From positions 1,116,001 through 1,180,000 of the forward strand of contig MOWL01000067.1 of assembly GCA_002110485.1 (NCBI GenBank): DNA of 64,000 nt, read 5' to 3'. Both the position numbers and the translations under genes were made by a program. How positions within the stretch are numbered: the first letter of the stretch is position 1; each line of letters opens with the position of its first letter. The notes beneath the pieces are model-generated. The model searched no databases and had not been told where the DNA came from. It worked only from the letters and a program-made list of their open reading frames with translations. Shown piece by piece: positions 59,446 through 64,000 of this stretch. This DNA comes from Emergomyces orientalis. Lineage: Eukaryota > Ascomycota > Eurotiomycetes > Onygenales > Ajellomycetaceae.

Positions 59446-62400
59446 AAATCCTCCTTTTCAAAAAGATACCGCGACAATCATCGTAACCAAGCCATTGTCC
59501 TTCCTTCCCAGTCTTACTCGGAAAACGGATACGGGGTGTCCCCAACAAATGCGTATTTGAATCGGTTGCAGAGATCGATATATCACAGCTGAACCGAACA
59601 GACGAGCGGCAATCTCTTTATTTGCCTTTGTTGGCTGTCTTCGGCAATTCGGTTCGTGTGCGACGAGGTATCAATTCTGTGTGCTGAAAGGCAAAACTAG
59701 TCTGAGATGAGAAAGGGCGGTGTATTGGAGCTAACACCCAAGGGCCAAATAAAGACAAGAACGTCAATGAGCGGATTTAATCGTGAATCACCGTAGGTAT
59801 ACTTGCGCGAGATGGGAAATCACCGTGGAGGCCGGGAGAGTTGGTTTGGCTGTTCCGAAGATCAGTCTGGTCAGATTGCGGAGAAGGAGGGAAGGACACT
59901 CAATTGATGGCTTAGTCAGCTGGAGCTATTTACTTTTTTGAACCACCGTTTGAACAACCAAGATCACCACAAATTTTGATTTCATTATCATTCATCGTTG
60001 TGCTTTCTGAACCCTCGAACTTCCCGTAATTTGAAGTGTCCCTGGCTGCCTCTATCCCAACCACATTCCACCATCTACTGTAAAGGTGAGAGATTCTTAC
60101 TCCTTTGTTGGGTTCACAATTCTTTCTGGCCTTTGGCTCAAGTTTTGCCCACACGAAAGAGCTGGCATCATACATTTAATAATACGTATAGCCTGCGTGA
60201 TATAAATAACTGGGTGCCCCTTTTGAACAAAAAACAGTTCAATTTTACTGACAGTTGACAATCCAACACCAGCATGGGAATGCGCAACGCGCTGGTTGAA
60301 AAGTCCAGCCCCCGCACCCAGCCCAGAAGGTATCCGTAACCCCCGCAGAGCATGATGCCCCAGCTAAAAGGTGAACCTGGAATGAAAATTCCTGATATGT
60401 ATATATATTAGAACAAATCGAATCCCTTGCTTCTCGCTAAATTAGAGTGGAGTCTACCATAAATAACAAATTTGCTTGACTATTTGATGATTTGGCGATC
60501 ATATATTGCATAAGAAACTTCGAGTTAAAAAGCACCACTTATGCCTTTGGCGCAAATCTCTCCGCGTTTTCGAGCCGTCTGGGGTACAGAGAATTAGATT
60601 TATTCAGCGTGTCAGAAGCTAGAGTATTTTCTGACTCAATCTTTTGAAAGTTCAAATCCAACCCGCTCCCGAATCATTCGCAGCCATTGTATATGCCACT
60701 GCCTGAGGAACAAAACATCCGAACATTCCAAATTATACTTCATCATCAATTTTCCCCTTTCTTTTCCTTTTTTGAAAAGCGGGTTCCCACGACTGAGATA
60801 AAAGGCCTGTTTTCCAACCTGGCTCTCGGCTAAAGCTGGATCAGGGTTTTAAAGGGAAAATATTCGCATGCGGGCATGAAGAGTTTATGTATGGCAAATT
60901 AAAATTTTGAACAAACACCTGCATCAGGAGACAGTAAGCTGATGATAAAATTGTCACACCTATTACTTATTATTCAATTTCCCTTTCACGTCATTTTCCA
61001 TAAATAAATGATTTATTCATAGCTAATATATATAAGTTCGAGTATCATTCGTTTAAATGCAATCGATTTATCACCTCTTTTTCCTTTCTTCTCTTTTCTT
61101 TTGCTGAAAGAAAAATGACCCAAATCTTTTCGAAGCGCCCCCAGGTGGTTCAACCACCTAACTGGGAACTATGAACTCACAGAACAAGTAATAAAATATC
61201 AATTTTTCACTTATCATCGAGCAGATGATATGTACCTAGTACCTATCTTCGCGTTCCATCAAAACTAGCACCCACTCAGCAACTCTGTCGGCTTGCGGGG
61301 CCGCAAAGTTAAGCTTAAACGTGACCCAAGTCTCGGCAAGTGGGTCCGCCATCCTTTAAAAAAACAAAAAGTCAATGTGGAGCCGCATCTCTTGGCAATG
61401 CAAGCAAACACACTCCGATCAATCTATGGTCAATCAGAGAGCTCGTTCTCGCTCGCTCGCTCTCTCTCTCTCTCTCTCCCTCTAGATTTAATATGTATAA
61501 ATCTTTAGTGGTGAATACTCGTATGTTTGAACAAATAGTTTCGGAAGGCAATAAAAACCTCGTAAATAGCAGAAAGAAGTAATAAAAACCCCCCCTTCTT
61601 GTGAGCAACCAGTTTTGGGGGGGGGAGTATTTAAAAAAAATCAGAAGATATTTCATAGAGTCGGTGCAAAGGAAAAATATGGATGAAATATACGTATGTA
61701 CTTAGTTTTAGGTGTTTTTCACCTAGCTACCTAGCTAGCTAGACAAAAGAGGAAAAAAAGTCAAGTCGAGCCCTGGGGGTATATTTGTCTTTCCCTCTTT
61801 TTGTTTCTCCTATTGTTCGGTGCCTTTCAAAATAGCCAATTGAGGTTTTAACATGCCATGCCGAGTCAAGAAGGGGAAGAAAAGAAGAAAGAAGTGGGGT
61901 TTTTGGAAAGGTGATTAAAGAGAGTATTTTATGCGAGTGAAGATAGAACGGCGAAGAAAGTGCATAGGTATTGTAAGTAACCGAGAACCAAAAAGGGGGA
62001 AAGCAAAGAAGAGAAAAAAAATTAACCGCCACCAGTGTAAGTTTGTTATCGTGGTCGGTTATGTGAATATTTATGTATCTATCAGTGATCGTTTTGTAGA
62101 GTTCGTGAAGAGGGCGCCAGAAAATTGTAACAAAATCCAGTTTTGCATTTTCTGCTTTTGGGATCGTGGCAACAAGAAAATGATGATGAGAAAAGAAGGA
62201 AAATGGAGAAATGACAATACAATGACATTGGATGATGAAATTATGGGGAGATGTGAGTAAGTTTACATCTTGTTGAAGATTGGGAGGGATGAAAGGAGAC
62301 ATAGATGGAAATATGGTAGTGGTGTGGTGTGGCGTTCATGGGGCGTAGCTTAATGTGTGTAGATGTGGGACACGAACGTCGAAAGGACTGTACGTTTGTT

Positions 62401-62695
62401 ACGTATGTAGGTCGATTCACAAACCCAAGCCGTCGAAGCGGAATCAAAATGAAGAAAAGATCGTCAAATATTCCGACAAACTTTTTTCCTCCTTTCGCCA
62501 GGGGCCACCGTCGCGAAGAAACCAAAACCATGGAAGGCTTGAAAACGCTGGTACACCCTGGATATGAAAATCTGGTTCGTGCAGTTCAAATATTCGGGCG
62601 AAACAAATGGTCCACACAATACATTGTATCAAGCATCAAATTAAATCAATATATTTTTTATACACATGACTAATTTTGCTTTTCTTATTCAAGCC
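59446..62695. other. Long gene-poor intergenic stretch
   Basis: About 3.25 kb without a supported gene between the TAPT1-family start and the KCH1 3' end. It holds a (CT)n microsatellite at about 61459-61480, a poly(G) run near 61617-61625 and AT-rich sequence around 60900-61060. Frames at 61739-62302 and 62329-62673 are not convincing. Confidence 0.45.
61459..61480. repeat. (CT)n microsatellite
   Basis: About ten CT units following two GCTC repeats, in intergenic DNA. Confidence 0.8.
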
Positions 62696-64000
62696 TCAAA
62701 ATCCACCGTACGGCGATTGATCCTGCGGCGGTGCGGTGCCTGATCGCTGTGGCCATGGCCGGTTAGGGGCAGCGGATCGGTTACCATACTCATTGGAAGG
62801 AGAAGTAGTTGATGGGCGGGTAAAGTTCCGAAACGGAGGTGGGCGAGGTGCCATTCCACTTGGGGGAGGGCGTGGGGCGGGGCTGCGTGGGGCGGGGTTC
62901 CGGGCCCCGGCACCTGCCGGGAAGGCCTGGTATCCGCCGCCAGTCGGAGTAAGGAGTGGTGAGTATGATCGGGAAGGTGGTGAGGTTTGCGAACGGTTAA
63001 CGGGAGGAGGGTAGTCGCCAATCGCTGGCATGGGGGGTGGGAAGGGGAATTGTTGGTTGATCCCTGAAGCGTCCGGCGCTGGCGATCGGTGGTCGTGGAG
63101 CCTTGAACCTGCCATGAGTGACGGTGGTGTTCCTTGCCTGTCGATGGGTGGTAGGCGCGGAGAGCCCTGATTATACCCTTGGTCATTGCTATAACTAAAT
63201 CCTGCGGCGTTGTTCACCAAAGGTAGGTTGTCATCTGAGGTGCGGGAACCGCGGGTGCTGCTGTGCATAGTCTCATCATCATAATTGGACCAGTTGAATT
63301 CTGGCAGGCTTGGTTGGCGCCGAGAGATGGGGCCCGGTGTTGTAGAATAGGAATGTTGCGTCGCGAGAGTGGTCTGCCGTGATAAACCTGGCATTTCTGG
63401 GAGTTCATCTGAATTGTGCTGGCGCAAACTAGGCAGCGTGGGTTGACGCTGAGGGGCGGGGCCTCGAATTGAAGAGCTAGAATATGGTGGAAGCGTCGAA
63501 ACAGTTGTCTGCCGTGATAGAGCTGGCATCTCTGGAAGGTCGTCCGAACTTGGTTGGCGGAAACTAGGCAGGGTGGGTTGCCGTTTGACGGTACCAATTC
63601 CAAGTTCAGGGTCAGAAGGTCCACGGTCCTGTAGCACGACGTCCTTAGCCAGTACCTTATCGACTTTCTCCTTGACGATTCTCTCAAATCGCCTGTTGAT
63701 CTTGCGGCGACAATAGGCAGTAAGGGATCCGTCCTCGCTGGGGATATGATGCCACAGAAAGAGAAGGTATAGGATGCACGAGACGGCGAGACTGAGGATG
63801 GAGACCACCCAAATCACAAGAGTGAATAACATAGCTGACAGAATCACAGCTTGCCGCTTATCCCTGTCGGCCAGTGCTCCAACATTGTTAAAAAATTGAG
63901 AAACGGCAGAGGTGCCTTCCGGCGGTGCGTGTTCCCCCTGAAGAATCAAATCTGATTCCATCACAGAATAAAGAATCGACCCATTGATAAATTGGCGAGG
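62696..64000 (-). CDS. KCH1: KCH1/PRM6-type potassium transporter, C-terminal part (cut by window edge)
   Basis: The frame is open from the right edge to the stop at 62696, about 434 codons; the N-terminus lies beyond 64000. It enters with PRQFINGSILYSV, matching the PRQVINGLTLWSV block of yeast Kch1, then ALADRDKRQAVILSAMLFTL and a long hydrophobic stretch (VIWVVSILSLAVSCILYLLF), probably the last two TM helices. Next comes a conserved basic helix (INRRFERIVKEKVDKVL). The remaining ~300 residues are Pro/Ser-rich and presumably cytoplasmic, with repeats of the form RQPTLPS..SD.LPEMP.LSRQTT. Kch1/Prm6 are low-affinity K+ transporters of the plasma membrane that help trigger calcium influx during pheromone response in yeast. 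An apparent ATG at 63961 is internal, not the start. Confidence 0.8.
   Translation of the reverse strand, partial: PRQFINGSILYSVMESDLILQGEHAPPEGTSAVSQFFNNVGALADRDKRQAVILSAMLFTLVIWVVSILSLAVSCILYLLFLWHHIPSEDGSLTAYCRRKINRRFERIVKEKVDKVLAKDVVLQDRGPSDPELGIGTVKRQPTLPSFRQPSSDDLPEMPALSRQTTVSTLPPYSSSSIRGPAPQRQPTLPSLRQHNSDELPEMPGLSRQTTLATQHSYSTTPGPISRRQPSLPEFNWSNYDDETMHSSTRGSRTSDDNLPLVNNAAGFSYSNDQGYNQGSPRLPPIDRQGTPPSLMAGSRLHDHRSPAPDASGINQQFPFPPPMPAIGDYPPPVNRSQTSPPSRSYSPLLTPTGGGYQAFPAGAGARNPAPRSPAPRPPPSGMAPRPPPFRNFTRPSTTSPSNEYGNRSAAPNRPWPQRSGTAPPQDQSPYGGF
63297..63583 (-). repeat. In-gene repeats, about 2.5 x 44 codons, in KCH1 tail
   Basis: RQPTLPS begins at about 63583 and again at about 63448, with a third, diverged RQPSLPE at about 63320. 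The first two units share SD[DE]LPEMP and LSRQTT. They lie in the predicted cytoplasmic tail and look like repeated phosphorylation or docking motifs. Confidence 0.75.

Noticed and set aside
60580..60670. Possible tRNA (GAAAGTTCAAATCC resembles a B box)
   Set aside because: No matching A box or acceptor-stem pairing at the right distance.

Overview
The window looks like nuclear DNA of a filamentous ascomycete. Genes carry short introns (about 50-120 bp) with GT...AG ends and CTAAC/CTAAT-like branch sites. Several families are restricted to or typical of filamentous fungi: cerato-platanin, a NACHT-WD40 receptor, DUG2, a DUF2011-like protein and KCH1. Protein resemblance and the mix of compact gene islands with AT-rich gene-poor stretches suggest Eurotiomycetes, probably Onygenales. 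That placement is an inference and was not tested by any search.

Left half (1-33.9 kb): a sparse, accessory-type region. It has a small 12-cysteine secreted protein (225-663), a broken cytochrome P450 with an exact 159-bp internal tandem duplication (1444-3288), a Hal3/PPC-decarboxylase-like flavoprotein fused to an F-box-like and ankyrin-like tail (4502-6490), and a 14-TM-type MFS transporter (8052-9829). Next come a cerato-platanin (12408-12845), an Ala/Pro/Thr-rich protein (14749-15658), two mutually similar relics in a gene desert (17.7-20.1 kb), a basic DUF2011-like nuclear protein (21203-22436), an intact P450 (24228-26059), an MFS pseudogene (about 26.8-28.5 kb) and a lipase-NACHT-WD40 NOD-like receptor (28881-33882).

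Right half (34-64 kb): mostly housekeeping genes. These are a fructosamine/ketosamine kinase (34281-35439), a T2-family Ntn hydrolase (35784-37514), TIM17 of the mitochondrial import motor (38332-39160), a secreted protein of unknown function (40408-40944), an ankyrin protein (42323-43099), a secreted SGNH hydrolase with two related C-terminal modules (43941-46008), a single-TM conserved fungal protein (47143-48458), the glutathione-degrading peptidase subunit DUG2 (52074-55490), a TAPT1/EMP65-family ER membrane protein (56093-59445) and the C-terminal part of a KCH1/PRM6 potassium transporter running off the right edge (62696-64000).

There is no operon logic. Common themes are secretion and surface proteins (five secreted products), detoxification or secondary oxidation (P450s and MFS transporters, half of them broken), and non-self recognition (the NLR). 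Exon structures below were reconstructed by reading splice signals and frame by hand. Nothing was aligned against a database.
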